Assembly: GCF_900117415.1 (NCBI RefSeq)
Contig: NZ_FPEI01000006.1
Coordinates: forward strand, 496,001 to 560,000
DNA: 64,000 nt
Source of the DNA: Hyphomicrobium sp. CS1BSMeth3
GTDB taxonomy: Bacteria; Pseudomonadota; Alphaproteobacteria; Rhizobiales; Hyphomicrobiaceae
Direction of reading: 5' to 3'
The notes beneath the pieces were generated by a model that saw nothing but the letters and a program-made list of their open reading frames with translations, did not search any database and was not told the origin of the DNA. Below are positions 46,301-53,673 of this stretch, piece after piece. The position numbers were made by a program, and so were the translations under genes. Numbering within the stretch: the stretch's first letter is position 1; each line of letters starts with the position of its first letter.

Positions 46301-47756
46301 GATCCAAGCTGAAATTGCCCAGCTTGTCGGGAAGGACGGTCAGCCCGGCATCATCCAGCAGGCCGAGCAGAAGGCGGCGCAGAACTACCTCTACAACGCC
46401 CCATTCCGCGAGCGGTATCCGGGAACAGCAGAGGCGCTCATCTATGGCGGTGGCGCGCTGGCCTTCGGGCTATCGGGCGTCAATGCGATGCGGCACCGCT
46501 ACGCCGACCGCTTTGTGCACGCCCCGGCAATCGAGCGGCAGGCGGAGAAGGTCGAGACCGCCCTACGCGGAACGACCACGCAGCCGAACATGCTGCAACG
46601 GGCCATGGGACGCCAGCCTGAGACCATCCAGCCCAATCAGGGGCGGTTTGAGATGGAACGCGAGGTGCTGCGCAACAAACTGGCCGCGCGGGCCGAGGCC
46701 GACCCGTATTCAAAGGAGACCTTCAAGAAGAACGCATTGGCAGGCGCCCTGGTGATTCAGGAAGCCAAGATGATCCCCGAGGAGATCGACGCCATGTCGT
46801 TTCCGCCCGGCCATCCGGCGCGCGTGGCAGCCGAGGAGCAGCTCAGAAACCCGATGTACTACCTGAGCGGCGCCGTACCCTCGATAGTGGGTGGGTTGGC
46901 GATCGGAAAGTTTGCGCCGCCCGTGGCTGGAGCCATCTCTCCGTCTCGCATGGATACGCCGCGGGGACGCGCAGCCGCTGATCTGCGGTGGAAGGGCGAG
47001 AAGGCACCGCCGCCTGAGCCGCCGAGCAGAATCAACAGGCTTGCGGAGGCGACCACGCAGCGCTTGGAAGGCTGGATTGCTCCGCCTCAGAGACCGACGC
47101 GCGCTGATAGGATCAAGGATGCGGCTACTGAGCGCGTTGAGAGCTGGCTGCGGCCTGCTCCTCGGCCGATCAACGACCCTTCGGTACTTCGTACCGATCG
47201 CGGCCCTTCATCCGTAAATCTTCCTCGCACGAACGTAGCCGATCCTGTAGGAACTCCAGCGACGCCTTCCGCTTCTCCGGCGGCAGCTGGTGCAGGACGT
47301 GAGCAAATTCCTCCGACAGGCACATCAGCGCCTCCTCCAGGTCTTCCACGGAGCCTTCAGGAGGAGAGGGGTGGTCCAGCACGGTCTGCCAATCGGTCAT
47401 CGCGATCATCTCCCGTATACAGCAAGGACGAACACACTGTTGCGGCAACGTCAGTAATCGAAGGCTATCTGGCCCGCAGACAAGTGCCGAGCTTCGAGCA
47501 AATGCGCACCGACATTGTGCAGGCCTTCGAGAAACAGGGTCTGAAGGCGCCCCCACCTAGCGTTGTTACCAGGAAAGTGCGCGAGACGCACGCGGTCGCA
47601 AAGGCCATCGAGGGAGCCGATCCCGAGACCCAGCGCAAGGTATTGGCCGCGACCCTCGGCAAAGCGCCCTTCCTCGCTGTCCCTGCGGCAATAGGCGCCG
47701 GGGCTGCTGCGAGCGACTATGGAGAGCGCAACATGCTGGCGCAGCCCTACTACTGA
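43353..47756 (+). CDS. Giant virion/ejection-type protein (1467 aa)
   Basis: A 1467-residue protein without catalytic motifs. It opens with MAIEVEGPDGTVIEFPDDTS and SDVMKGVLAKRYP, a short N-terminal motif shared with internal virion proteins of podo-like phages. Gly/Ala-rich hydrophobic stretches (residues about 85-190 and 860-930) alternate with long helical regions, as in ejection proteins that form a channel during DNA delivery. From about 1215 to 1365 it is Pro/Arg/Ser-rich and disordered; a separate gene is encoded antisense under this part (47170-47400). The C-terminus (TSVIEGYLARRQVPSFEQMR to MLAQPYY) is structured again. With no capsid genes nearby, use in a helper phage's particle is an inference. 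Confidence 0.65.
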   Translation: MAIEVEGPDGTVIEFPDDTSSDVMKGVLAKRYPASDSKTPGMIESFARGAGTGATFGFDDELGLQDKDAREAARKANPWTYFAGEMAGGMVPVAAAGPLGVLAKGGSMIARGARAITGAFAPQTATTFTQAAGQGLKLGLTHGAMHGAGNAEGGLVERAKGAGSGAVISGLSGLALGPAIHAVSRTAQHMAGARAAAAQETDDASQGALMAISRGLERDRISPDDIVAGIRSDLPSSTAMAGGNRYWGSANARQPWTDDMIEDVVLRTLDGETPGAIARALQVNGRGPSTGAINTLLKDMEFKSRGPLNLVDRAGMVRPGSGDNTQMTLRAAAATPGEARSIAREALLERQVGAGSRLGQAFERLIGSGDFEGVAARHSEALRGAGTKAYAAAFQAEKPFDLRPIVLRHMGRFDNRRGPVPEEMMSAINSLTTNTQFATLPGGPAAKHLTTPQTLQEFIDARQNLSAAIDAAARRYGASSGPTRALTQLRQELTDEVARTNPAWKAANDIWRDGKAAEDAMAAGASMAMRLNARTREGLREFVDAKRALGKAKRDRDVAGQDAALARIDLFKVGLVRSLNEQIANNGMTADLTRTLRMPAARQILGDVLGKKEAAQLLRVVNAEHAMHRTYGSQFGSQTTPLKEAVDDLNWAPRMSSASDLMRPGKWLELAGDAISSRYNASRNRQMMPMLTDENPMRQLQLMRAVDAVSRARGQAGQVVGQPLMSGVGPLGGALTAENQAGWDEAERRRQHFNELYGGEGMAPGSEQPQGGYIPNAGEGELPMPEAPPGEMTLPDYGLGPMTQRTQRGLPNPELRSSLPTVDGHGIPSGDVAREAIAQHGPGIAYEMTGIPSIQRGAGNIQRGYQEGDPLRAAAGGGEAVLGMVPAGSLVRGGKALKAATATPGRTAAAAGATLGPMAAADVRDARASGQEKVAAAVEADPTVQRHRARLEKLREDLAASQGSIKGLSEKAADKSRAEKAKPIQAEIAQLVGKDGQPGIIQQAEQKAAQNYLYNAPFRERYPGTAEALIYGGGALAFGLSGVNAMRHRYADRFVHAPAIERQAEKVETALRGTTTQPNMLQRAMGRQPETIQPNQGRFEMEREVLRNKLAARAEADPYSKETFKKNALAGALVIQEAKMIPEEIDAMSFPPGHPARVAAEEQLRNPMYYLSGAVPSIVGGLAIGKFAPPVAGAISPSRMDTPRGRAAADLRWKGEKAPPPEPPSRINRLAEATTQRLEGWIAPPQRPTRADRIKDAATERVESWLRPAPRPINDPSVLRTDRGPSSVNLPRTNVADPVGTPATPSASPAAAGAGREQIPPTGTSAPPPGLPRSLQEERGGPARSANRSSRSSPVYSKDEHTVAATSVIEGYLARRQVPSFEQMRTDIVQAFEKQGLKAPPPSVVTRKVRETHAVAKAIEGADPETQRKVLAATLGKAPFLAVPAAIGAGAAASDYGERNMLAQPYY
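47170..47400 (-). CDS. Small antisense gene nested in the giant gene
   Basis: A 76-residue acidic helical protein: MTDWQTVLDHPSPPEGSVED, then LEEALMCLSEEFAHVLHQLP and PEKRKASLEFLQDRLRSCEE, ending RYEVPKGR. Unlike shadow frames it has balanced composition, high third-position GC on its own strand, and a ribosome site GGGAG 9 bp before its ATG. The plus-strand frame across the same bases encodes only low-complexity Pro/Ser/Ala/Arg. Function unknown. Its orientation is the same as the HTH gene 390 bp away at 47790, and that gene may be transcribed into it. Confidence 0.65.
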   Translation of the reverse strand: MTDWQTVLDHPSPPEGSVEDLEEALMCLSEEFAHVLHQLPPEKRKASLEFLQDRLRSCEEDLRMKGRDRYEVPKGR

Positions 47757-47789
47757 CGGTGAGCGGCGGGTTGCCGTCTAACGTGGCGC

Positions 47790-48215
47790 TCACTTGCTTG
47801 GCTTAGGTCCTTTCCGTGGCCTCGTTGGCGGTGGAGTGATTAACTTGGTCAGCCGCTGAGTTTCCTCGGATTGCCTGCGCTTCTCCTCCTGCCTCTCGGT
47901 GCGGCGTTTCTCGCCCAGTCTCTGCAAGGTGGCCTTTAACGCAGCCTGCGCAGCAGCGGGATCAGAGAGCGGACTTGTCCTCTGGGAGCTGCCTGGTAGT
48001 CGATTTGCCGGCTTGATAGGAGCGGGCTCCAGGCATCGCTCCATCATCTCCCTCATGTCGCTCTCAGTGACGCAGAATTTCCCGGCAATGCGTCTCGGAA
48101 TCAGGTGACCTTTCCGGATCTCCGTGCGCAGGCTTGTCACCGTCACGAAGCTTCCAGGGAAGAACTTCTCCACTGCCTGCTTCAGCGTATAGATCGGCTC
48201 AAACTGATCAGTCAT
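47790..48215 (-). CDS. HTH DNA-binding protein (excisionase-like)
   Basis: A 141-residue protein. The N-terminal 60 residues (YTLKQAVEKFFPGSFVTVTS, LRTEIRKGHLIPRRIAGKFC and VTESDMREMMERC) resemble a MerR/excisionase winged helix. The rest is a basic coiled or disordered tail (LGEKRRTERQEEKRRQSEET). AGGAGG lies 10 bp before the ATG. It is convergent with the giant gene, 33 bp from its stop, and is transcribed opposite to most of the element. Confidence 0.75.
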   Translation of the reverse strand: MTDQFEPIYTLKQAVEKFFPGSFVTVTSLRTEIRKGHLIPRRIAGKFCVTESDMREMMERCLEPAPIKPANRLPGSSQRTSPLSDPAAAQAALKATLQRLGEKRRTERQEEKRRQSEETQRLTKLITPPPTRPRKGPKPSK

Positions 48216-48481
48216 GTGTGCCCAGCCTCCTGGTTTGCGCCCGCGGTAACTTGTCGATCAGTGACACTCCGCCAGAGGGCGCTTTCGCGCTAGTGAGATC
48301 ATCCGACATGTTGGCGCGAGAACTTGTCGGTCGTGATGCTGATCTGCGGGTGAGTTATTCACCTAGACGGCCATTTTTCCGTCGAAGTACGGCGCATTGC
48401 TCGGATAGAATGCGCGTGGCGCGGCTAGGCTGATCCCCGAAAATAGATGGCAAGGATCTCGTATTCGCGGAGGATGATCTC

Positions 48482-49513
48482 ATGAGCTTCATCGGCGTGC
48501 CGTTCGTTCCTTCGGCCAGCAGCTCTGCTACGGCTCCGGACGCCTTCGATGTTGGTGACTGGTCCATAGCACCGGGTGACGAGGAAGCTGCCGTCACGAT
48601 CAACTCACTGCCCAGCAATGGCGGGGCATCCATCACGGACATCGAGTATCGGCTGGATGCAGGTTCGTGGGTCAGCTCTGGCGGTACGGGCGGTTTTTCC
48701 ATCACCGGTCTGACGAACGATCAGGAGTACGACGTAGAGCTTCGCGCGGTGAACAGCGTGGGTGCTGGCGCAGCGAGCGACACGAAGCAGGTGACGCCAG
48801 CAGCAGGCGGGTCTTTCCATCCGCTCGATCTCAGTCCTGAACTGTTCTTCCAGATCTCCGATCTCGGAACGCTGAAACAGGAGCGCACGGGACCGTCGGC
48901 GACGACACCGTGTGGCGTCGGTGATCCTGTCGGCAGCATCCAGAATCTCGGCACGCTCGGCGGCTGGGCTATGGCCGAGGACGATAGTCGTCGCATGATC
49001 CTGAGACAGACTGGCGGCGGGAAGTACTATCTGGAAAAAGGCGACAGTGGCAGCGAAGGTCCCGTGTACGGTCTGTCGCTGGCCAACTCGGTCGGCGCGC
49101 GCACGTCCGTTCTCGGACTCGTAAACGCGTCAGGCTACTGGGCTGCGACCTGCGATGCCGGAGGGCCGTCGGCCAGCGACCTGAATGCATGGGCAGGCAA
49201 TGTGGAGTGCGACGCAGGGGATAGCCGCCACTATTCGCGTACCTGCCCGGACCTCTCGGCCGGAGGCGTGATGTCGAGTCTGTCCGGCCCAGGTGCATCG
49301 CCTGTTGTCTGGCTCAACGGCGCAGACATTGGGGCGCTTGAAGACGGGAGTGGCAGGTCGTGGAATTCATCGATCGTCGCGCTTTTTGGCTATGCGCCCG
49401 GATTTGCCGGCACGGGCACGGCGCATTACTTCGGCTACTTCAGCAAGTACGCTGACATGTCGAGCGGTGATCGCAACGCGGTAGAGGCATGGATTGCCGC
49501 TGAGATGGCCTGA
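48482..49513 (+). CDS. Fibronectin type III protein, tail/decoration-like
   Basis: A 343-residue protein. Residues about 20-107 form an FN3 domain: DWSIAPGDEEAAVTINSLPS, ITDIEYRLDAGSWVSSGGTG, FSITGLTNDQEYDVELRAVN and TKQVTP. The remainder (SFHPLDLSPELFFQISDLGT onward) has the strand-rich, Gly/Ser-rich look of a concanavalin/LamG-like domain, with SSIVALFGYAPGF and a short helix DRNAVEAWIAAEMA at the end. Such proteins decorate phage tails or heads and bind carbohydrates. No signal peptide. GGAGG lies about 9 bp before the ATG. It is monocistronic. Confidence 0.75.
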   Translation: MSFIGVPFVPSASSSATAPDAFDVGDWSIAPGDEEAAVTINSLPSNGGASITDIEYRLDAGSWVSSGGTGGFSITGLTNDQEYDVELRAVNSVGAGAASDTKQVTPAAGGSFHPLDLSPELFFQISDLGTLKQERTGPSATTPCGVGDPVGSIQNLGTLGGWAMAEDDSRRMILRQTGGGKYYLEKGDSGSEGPVYGLSLANSVGARTSVLGLVNASGYWAATCDAGGPSASDLNAWAGNVECDAGDSRHYSRTCPDLSAGGVMSSLSGPGASPVVWLNGADIGALEDGSGRSWNSSIVALFGYAPGFAGTGTAHYFGYFSKYADMSSGDRNAVEAWIAAEMA

Positions 49514-49628
49514 CGATTGCCTGGCCATCATGGCCTCGCGGCCCAGTGCCGACACGTAGGCCCCGCACGCCAACGGACAGACCGACGCCTGACTTCGAAA
49601 GGTTGAAGCGAAACGGGCCTAGGGAAGC

Positions 49629-49880
49629 CTACTTGCTGGAGGCTTTCGGCTTCTTCTTCCGCAGGCGGACGCCCGCGCCGTCGCCGTTTTCTTCGACGAA
49701 GATGACGCCGGCCCCTTCGAGCGCTCGCTTAATCGCCTCAAGCGTCACATAGCGCGGCTCGGTCTCGCCGCGTTCAAACGTGCGCACGGTCACGATGCCA
49801 ATTCTTGCGATATCGGCGAGCTGCTGCTGCGACCATGCGAGAAGTCCGCGCGCTGCGCGGCATTGAGCTGGAGTGATCAT
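49629..49880 (-). CDS. XRE family transcriptional repressor
   Basis: An 83-residue regulator with a full lambda-repressor-like helix-turn-helix: ITPAQCRAARGLLAWSQQQL, ADIARIGIVTVRTFERGETE and VTLEAIKRALEGAGVIFVEE. It is divergent from the 369-residue gene at 49999. The 118 bp between the starts hold two AT-rich palindromes, the likely operators. This arrangement resembles a CI/Cro-type switch, with the Cro-like gene at 51105. Confidence 0.9.
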   Translation of the reverse strand: MITPAQCRAARGLLAWSQQQLADIARIGIVTVRTFERGETEPRYVTLEAIKRALEGAGVIFVEENGDGAGVRLRKKKPKASSK

Positions 49881-49911
49881 GGCCGTGAGATAGCACAAGG
49901 CGTCTCAAAAC

Positions 49912-49979
49912 GATAGATCTATCTAAAATGCTTGCTCATAGGAAAGTCGTCCTGTATGGATGATGTTGTCTAATTTAGA
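49912..49979. promoter_or_regulatory. Candidate operators of the XRE repressor
   Basis: A perfect 12-bp palindrome GATAGATCTATC (49912-49923) and an inverted repeat TCTAATTTAGA (49969-49979) lie between the divergent repressor and 369-residue genes. They share TCTA/TAGA half-sites and stand in an AT-rich stretch that should contain both promoters. Confidence 0.6.
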
Positions 49980-49998
49980 TAGTTTAGTGGAGCGTACC

Positions 49999-51108
49999 AT
50001 GCAGACAACGTGCAGCCAGAACCACAGCCTTTCCTCCTCCCGCAAATCAGCTGAGTCGCACGGAGAAACCTTTCCCAGCTCCGTCGCTGAACTGCGGGTG
50101 CGCATATGCGACGAAGTCAAACTCTTCCATCGATCGGTGGTGCCGGCAGCGGGCTGTTCAATCGGCCCTACCTCGCTTGTCGCCGTGGTCTCCAGGCTCA
50201 ACGATGCTGTCGGTCGAGCGAACGCTCACGATGCCTTGTATGAGGCTGAGATGTCGACAGCCGACGAAAATCGCCAGGGCCAGTTGGAGGAGATCAGCGA
50301 AGCGAACTGCGTCGAGCGAAGCGATCTTGAGGACCAGATCAAGCTGGCACCCATCAGATCGATTGGTGATCTTGTCGTCCTCGCCAAGCTTGCCGAGCAC
50401 CAGCATTTCTATGGTCAGATGGACGACGACATGCCGGTGCTTCTTGCCGACACGATTTTGCGGATGTTCTCAGGAAGGGGGTTTCGCGATCAAGCTGACG
50501 GGAAGTGCGCAGATCGGCCCATTGACCTCGATGGCCGGGATGCTGGCCAGCACCGGAACGAGCCAGTCCCTAGACTCTCACCGACGTCTCCGGATCTCGA
50601 CGAAGTAAGCGACGCAGTCGAGCAACTGCACGTCGATGACGATTTGGAGGAGGACGAAACCGAGCTGCTGCGTCGGAGGACTCGCATCAACCATCTCTCG
50701 CTTATCGATAGCTCAAAGCTCAGCGCAGGCATGGCCAAGCTCTGGAGCGAGCTCTGTGAGCGCGATCGCATGGACGAGGACATGTACAGTGAAGAGGAAC
50801 ACGCCGAAGAGCATGAGCGCCTGTATCGCATCTGGGAAGCTCTGCGCGACGGCAACCTCAGGCGACACCGGGAAATCATCCGGGAGATCGTCGCCTCCAG
50901 TCCGCAGACCATCGGCGATCTTGCGCTCAAGTGTCTTATCGTTTGGCACGAGTATCAGAACGGCACGCCAAACTATGCGTGCGCAGCGATGGCAGCAGAG
51001 CGCGCGCTCTCGTATGCAGGGATGCTCCCAGCGCCAGTCGTATATCAACGTGGCGGCAATTCGCCGAATAACTTCGCCCTGCTCTACGAGGAGGGCATGG
51101 CATCATGA
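49999..51108 (+). CDS. Hypothetical protein with internal duplication
   Basis: A 369-residue acidic helical protein of no known family. Two similar segments are visible: IGDLVVLAKLAEHQHFYG (about 121-139) and IGDLALKCLIVWHEYQNG (about 304-322), each preceded by a helix with ERxxxE-type residues (EISEANCVERSDLEDQIKLA and HREIIREIVASSPQT). The middle is a Glu/Asp-rich linker (VDDDLEEDETELLRRR). GGAG lies 7 bp before the ATG at 49999. It overlaps the next gene by 4 bp and heads a four-gene operon under the presumed repressor. Confidence 0.7.
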   Translation: MQTTCSQNHSLSSSRKSAESHGETFPSSVAELRVRICDEVKLFHRSVVPAAGCSIGPTSLVAVVSRLNDAVGRANAHDALYEAEMSTADENRQGQLEEISEANCVERSDLEDQIKLAPIRSIGDLVVLAKLAEHQHFYGQMDDDMPVLLADTILRMFSGRGFRDQADGKCADRPIDLDGRDAGQHRNEPVPRLSPTSPDLDEVSDAVEQLHVDDDLEEDETELLRRRTRINHLSLIDSSKLSAGMAKLWSELCERDRMDEDMYSEEEHAEEHERLYRIWEALRDGNLRRHREIIREIVASSPQTIGDLALKCLIVWHEYQNGTPNYACAAMAAERALSYAGMLPAPVVYQRGGNSPNNFALLYEEGMAS

Positions 51109-51365
51109 GAGCGATCAACACGTTGTCGGATCTCATCGACTGCATCGGTGGCATCGGCTGGGTCGCGGACTACTGCATGACCAGGCCGCCTGAGGTCCAA
51201 CGCTGGATCGAGAGGGGCTTTGTTGCGCCCGGCTGGCATTTGCGGTTTTTGGCCTTCGCGCTGGCAAACGGTGGAACCTTCGATCAAGCCGGCCTGGAAC
51301 GCGTCTTCGGTCTCTGCTCGGAAGACGCCAAGACCCTAGCCGTTGCTCTGTCCAGAAGGGGCTGA
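51105..51365 (+). CDS. Cro/YdaS-like HTH protein
   Basis: An 86-residue protein. LSDLIDCIGGIGWVADYCMT and RPPEVQRWIERGFVAPGWHL fit the YdaS/Cro-type helix-turn-helix, in which 'GG..A' is followed by a recognition helix with xxVxxWxxRG. The rest is helical. It overlaps the upstream gene by 4 bp and precedes the next by 2 bp. As partner of the XRE repressor it could be the anti-repressor side of the switch. Confidence 0.65.
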   Translation: MRAINTLSDLIDCIGGIGWVADYCMTRPPEVQRWIERGFVAPGWHLRFLAFALANGGTFDQAGLERVFGLCSEDAKTLAVALSRRG

Positions 51366-51367
51366 TC

Positions 51368-51595
51368 ATGCCGCGTGTTCGTCGCCCAGCGTCGTTTTCG
51401 CTCAAGGAGAGAGTTGAGCGCGCTGTTGATACCATCGAGCGTATCGAACTTCTGATTGGCTCGGCCATGCACTTTGACGACCATCGCCGTGACAATCCTC
51501 AAGCTGCCAATCATGTGATTGTCGCGCATGAGATGATCCGGGATCAGCTGCAGGCCTTGAGGCAGGAGCTATACGGTCCAGCGCTGGGCCCCTGA
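51368..51595 (+). CDS. Small hypothetical protein
   Basis: A 75-residue, largely helical protein (SLKERVERAVDTIERIELLI, then NHVIVAHEMIRDQLQALRQE). No family recognised. AAGGGG lies about 9 bp before the ATG. It sits 2 bp after the Cro-like gene and 13 bp before the next gene, so it belongs to the same operon. Confidence 0.65.
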   Translation: MPRVRRPASFSLKERVERAVDTIERIELLIGSAMHFDDHRRDNPQAANHVIVAHEMIRDQLQALRQELYGPALGP

Positions 51596-51608
51596 CATGG
51601 AGGGGCCC

Positions 51609-52187
51609 ATGGAAGAGCGGCTTGCAGCGCTCGAGAGCAAGGTGGCGGAGCTCGAAGCTTCCGCCGACGATGCCGAGATGCAGTACGTGACGCTGAAGAC
51701 ATCCTTCATCAAGAACTGCGGGCCTATGGCTGCGGCAATGGGCGTCACGCCAGACCGGTTGCGCGATATCCGCGACGAGATGAGCGTGGCCGCCGCGTGG
51801 CTTACCTTCTTGGGTGTGGCGCCAGAGTTATCGGACCGCCGGGGCGACGTTCTGAGCCGGGAGTTCGACGACATCTTCACCAGGCTTATGCGCGAGCTTG
51901 AGGCCACCCGAGCAGCAAAGCCGCCAGAGCCTCTCAATCGCTTCGAAGCCATGGCGGATCTCGTGTCAGCGGCAGGCGTCCAACTCTCTGAGACCCAGCG
52001 CTTGCGGCTGGCTCGGATCTTGCAAAGCGGCGTCAGGAAGCTCGCGAAAGCTGAGCTTGCGAGCGAGCTGGAGTGGATGCTGACTATGTGTGATCTTCAC
52101 GCAGAGGACGCCAAGACTCCTGAGGACAAAGCGCGGTTCGAGGAAATGGCGCGGTACATGCGCCAACGGATCGCGGCGTTGACATAG
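51609..52187 (+). CDS. Hypothetical protein, coiled-coil N-terminus
   Basis: A 192-residue helical protein. The first 25 residues (MEERLAALESKVAELEASAD) form a coiled coil; a further amphipathic region VQLSETQRLRLARILQSGVR and KLAKAELASELEWMLTMCDL follow. No family recognised. The ATG at 51609 has GGAGG 5 bp upstream; the ATG at 51597 is in frame and adds four residues. It closes the operon begun at 49999 and is convergent with the HEPN-like gene. Confidence 0.65.
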   Translation: MEERLAALESKVAELEASADDAEMQYVTLKTSFIKNCGPMAAAMGVTPDRLRDIRDEMSVAAAWLTFLGVAPELSDRRGDVLSREFDDIFTRLMRELEATRAAKPPEPLNRFEAMADLVSAAGVQLSETQRLRLARILQSGVRKLAKAELASELEWMLTMCDLHAEDAKTPEDKARFEEMARYMRQRIAALT

Positions 52188-52196
52188 CGATAATGC

Positions 52197-53063
52197 TCAG
52201 ACCATCTCAATCGGCGGCGCGGTCTTAATTTTCTGGATGAAACCCAATCTCTCGTCCAATCCTGCGGCACGACGCAAGAGTTCCAACAGTCCCCCTACGC
52301 CCTCGCGGCAAGCGTTCAGGATTTGAACGGCTTCCTTCATGCTCAACGAGTACAGCGGTTCTCGCGGATGGACGTATCTATTCCTTTCCCGACGTAAGGC
52401 TTGAAAATCGGACCAACGCTTGGATTTGCCGAAGTCGGGCAATGACTTCCCACACAATCCGAACCAAGCTTCAATCCGCTTCTCTAGCGACCCTACGTTG
52501 CGGATCTGTTCAAAATGCTTGTTCTCTAGAAGATTCGGTTTCCGCTCTGCCATCACGAAAGTTGCGTGACCCAGGAAAGCATCAAGCAGTGATATGGAGA
52601 CCTGCAGATAGGTTCTGTATGCTCGCGCAACGGCAACAAGGCTATCCGTGCCACTGGCGTCGACCGCTTCCTTGCGGAAATGAAGAATGTCGGAGGCGAG
52701 CACGTCAACTGGTGGTTCAAGTATCCCATACGCATCGATCGATTGTGTAAGCGAACCGATCGTCATCGTTGCCTTCAGATGCTTGCTCGATATGCCCAAA
52801 GAAAATCCGGGCGGCATCAGCGGATCAGAGTTGTCGAAGAGGCTTTGCAGGTTTCGCGGCACACCGGTTTCACGGGCCAATTGAATTTCGTTGCGGAGAT
52901 CGACACGCAGGATTCCAGACGATGTGTCCAGTGTAGCGACCTTACCGGTGGCGACCTTAGTGCCGAAATTGGTCACGCCAAATTGTGTAGCCAGTTTCCT
53001 CACGTACTCCCGGGCATCCTCCTCGGAACGGTGATAGGGAGCAATTTTCAGCATCTTTCGCAT
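52197..53063 (-). CDS. HEPN-motif hypothetical protein
   Basis: A 288-residue protein. Near the C-terminus it has ALRRERNRYVHPREP: Arg227-Asn228-x3-His232 is the RNxxxH motif of HEPN ribonuclease domains, preceded by helices (SISLLDAFLGHATFVMAERK, LEKRIEAWFGLC) as expected for that fold. The N-terminal half (VATLDTSSGILRVDLRNEIQ) is strand-rich and unassigned. Codon use is more AT-rich than the surrounding island genes, suggesting separate acquisition. HEPN proteins often act as defence or toxin RNases; no clear antitoxin is adjacent. Start choices are ATG 53063 and ATG 53054. Confidence 0.65.
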   Translation of the reverse strand: MRKMLKIAPYHRSEEDAREYVRKLATQFGVTNFGTKVATGKVATLDTSSGILRVDLRNEIQLARETGVPRNLQSLFDNSDPLMPPGFSLGISSKHLKATMTIGSLTQSIDAYGILEPPVDVLASDILHFRKEAVDASGTDSLVAVARAYRTYLQVSISLLDAFLGHATFVMAERKPNLLENKHFEQIRNVGSLEKRIEAWFGLCGKSLPDFGKSKRWSDFQALRRERNRYVHPREPLYSLSMKEAVQILNACREGVGGLLELLRRAAGLDERLGFIQKIKTAPPIEMV

Positions 53064-53673
53064 TCTTCGCTCGGGGCAAGAGGGGCTCGAAGATCTACTG
53101 GTGCGGATGGTGATGATATGCGCTGAGCGGATGCGGCCACGCTACTCCCGCTCCGACTGAGAATGGCGAGGGTTTCGATTTCTCGTCACCCACAACCTGC
53201 CAGACCAGCACCACCAGCGTGCTCTATGATCAGCCCGTAGATGACGGGCAGTAGGGCTTCGAACCCTGTTTCTCATCCGGAGCTCGGTCAGCGAGGGGGA
53301 GTCGAACCCCGCCACGTGTGAAGAATAGGCTGATTCCCGGAGTGTCGCGGCGATCAGATGGTACTGGGGCATCCGAAAATCGAGCACGCGAGGAGTGGTG
53401 AGGCTGTGCCAGATCGGCCTCAAAACTTGATCTGCTCGTGGTCGCTGATCTCCAGGCACACCGCCCGGCGCGGTTCAGGGGGGATGCGCCGCTGCCGACT
53501 TCAGCATTACCCAAGCAATTGCAACGATGTAGAAACAACACAATTGGCCCGTGCGCGGTTGTCGAGCGGCGCTCAACTATCCACCGCAAAGAGTTGCTGC
53601 CCCCTGCCTGCCGCTTGTCCCTCCGGGTAGCTTCCGAGCGTCAGCGGCAACCTCACGGAGGTAGCAAATCGAA
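53064..53673. other. Gene-free stretch with two T-arm-like hairpins
   Basis: Six hundred bases without a convincing gene. On the minus strand two segments look like tRNA T-arms (GGGGTTCGACTCCCC at about 53289-53303 and AGGGTTCGAAGCCCT at about 53246-53260), but no matching acceptor or anticodon arms are found. A GGAGG near 53655 is the ribosome site of the next gene. Confidence 0.5.

Noticed and set aside
53230-53330. tRNA gene on the minus strand
   Set aside because: Only T-arm-like hairpins are found; no acceptor stem complement or anticodon arm could be matched at the right distance.
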